Source of the DNA: Prevotella sp. UBA4376
GTDB lineage: Bacteria > Bacteroidota > Bacteroidia > Bacteroidales > Bacteroidaceae
Length of the DNA stretch: 7,220 nucleotides
Direction of reading: 5' to 3'
NCBI GenBank assembly: GCA_002391185.1
Contig: DGRY01000200.1
Location: forward strand, 1-7,220
The translations under genes and the position numbers were made by a program. The notes beneath the pieces are model-generated. The model was not told where the DNA came from, did not search any database, and saw only the letters and a program-made list of their open reading frames with translations. Positions 7,035 to 7,220 of this stretch are shown here, one piece after another. How positions within the stretch are numbered: the first letter of the stretch is position 1; every line of letters begins with the position of its first letter.

Positions 7035-7060
7035 AGGGTGGACATATATGTTCACCCTTT
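7035..7060 (+). terminator. Intrinsic terminator of the groES-groEL operon
   Basis: AGGGTGGACA (7035-7044) pairs with TGTTCACCCT (7049-7058) over ten positions with one G-U pair, around a TATA loop. It is followed by TT-ATTTG, a U-rich though interrupted tail. It lies 24 bases after the groEL stop codon. Confidence 0.88.
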
Positions 7061-7081
7061 ATTTGTATAAAATAAATAGTT

Positions 7082-7116
7082 TTTTTTTAATAAAAACATT
7101 ATTTTTGAAAAAAAAA
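7082..7116. repeat. A/T-only inverted repeat between terminator and next promoter
   Basis: T7 (7082-7088) can pair with A7 (7110-7116), then a small internal loop, then TAAAAA with TTTTTG (7091-7096 / 7102-7107), around CATTA. All pairs are A-T apart from one G-U, so as RNA it is weak. As A-tract DNA just upstream of a -33 element it could act like an UP element. Confidence 0.35.
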
Positions 7117-7127
7117 GTGCAAAATGC

Positions 7128-7158
7128 TTTGAAGCTATAAATATTTTTTCTACCTTTG
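7128..7158 (+). promoter_or_regulatory. Bacteroidetes primary-sigma promoter for a downstream gene
   Basis: TTTG at 7128-7131 (-33) and TACCTTTG at 7151-7158 (-7) are separated by 19 bases and match both elements of the Bacteroides consensus exactly. Transcription would start near 7165. The gene itself lies beyond the window. Confidence 0.8.
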
Positions 7159-7179
7159 CCAATGTAAGACAAGAAAGTA

Positions 7180-7194
7180 TCGGATTTTATCCGA
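7180..7194 (+). promoter_or_regulatory. Stem-loop in the leader of the downstream transcript
   Basis: TCGGAT-TTT-ATCCGA is a perfect six-pair stem with a three-base loop, about 15 bases after the predicted start of transcription. It is followed six bases later by TATTTTTTTG, so it could be a leader stabiliser or a weak attenuator. The window ends before its gene is seen. Confidence 0.4.
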
Positions 7195-7220
7195 CAAAGA
7201 TATTTTTTTGATTTGTTTTA

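Larger units (their letters stand above)
7018..7125. repeat. 14-base direct repeat AAAAAGTGCAAAAT, two copies
   Basis: AAAAAGTGCAAAAT occurs at 7018-7031, just before the groEL terminator stem, and at 7112-7125, just before the downstream -33 element, with copies 94 bases apart. It is A-rich, but the shared GTGC core makes simple composition an incomplete explanation. Confidence 0.5.

Overview
The window looks like a chromosomal piece of a Bacteroidales bacterium, most likely Prevotella or a close relative. The evidence is AT-rich spacers, genes that mostly lack Shine-Dalgarno sites, several matches to the Bacteroidetes primary-sigma -7 element TAnnTTTG, a GroES/GroEL pair of Bacteroidales type, and a 67K-type SppA directly upstream of LpxK. 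The genus is inferred from protein character, not from a search.

Layout. Positions 1-2931 (minus strand) hold sppA followed by lpxK, probably one transcription unit for envelope maintenance: a membrane-anchored signal-peptide peptidase and the lipid A 4'-kinase. LpxK runs off the left edge but is nearly complete. Positions 2932-3062 are a compact divergent promoter region in which opposing -7 elements abut as TAnnTTTG|CAAAnnTA. Positions 3063-3749 (plus) encode a secreted SGNH/GDSL esterase. Positions 3875-4510 (minus) encode a secreted DKNYY-type repeat protein, convergent with the esterase. Positions 5046-7010 (plus) hold groES-groEL, ending in a strong intrinsic terminator. Positions 7061-7220 hold a textbook Bacteroidetes promoter and the leader of a gene that starts beyond the window.

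The genes are ordinary; the spacers are the interesting part. (1) The 535-base region before groES has a near-consensus sigma-54 (-24/-12) promoter, a cluster of TGNCA half-sites just upstream including a perfect TGTCA-N6-TGACA inverted repeat, and two adjoining stem-loops at the predicted 5' end of the mRNA. This suggests that the main chaperonin operon is driven by RpoN and an enhancer-binding protein rather than by HrcA/CIRCE or sigma-32. (2) Two tandem arrays with an exact 11-base period, four units each and with different sequences, lie in the spacers on either side of the DKNYY gene. The shared period and AGG core suggest one class of helically phased intergenic element that I cannot assign to a known family.

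There is no CRISPR array, tRNA, rRNA, insertion sequence or phage gene in the window.
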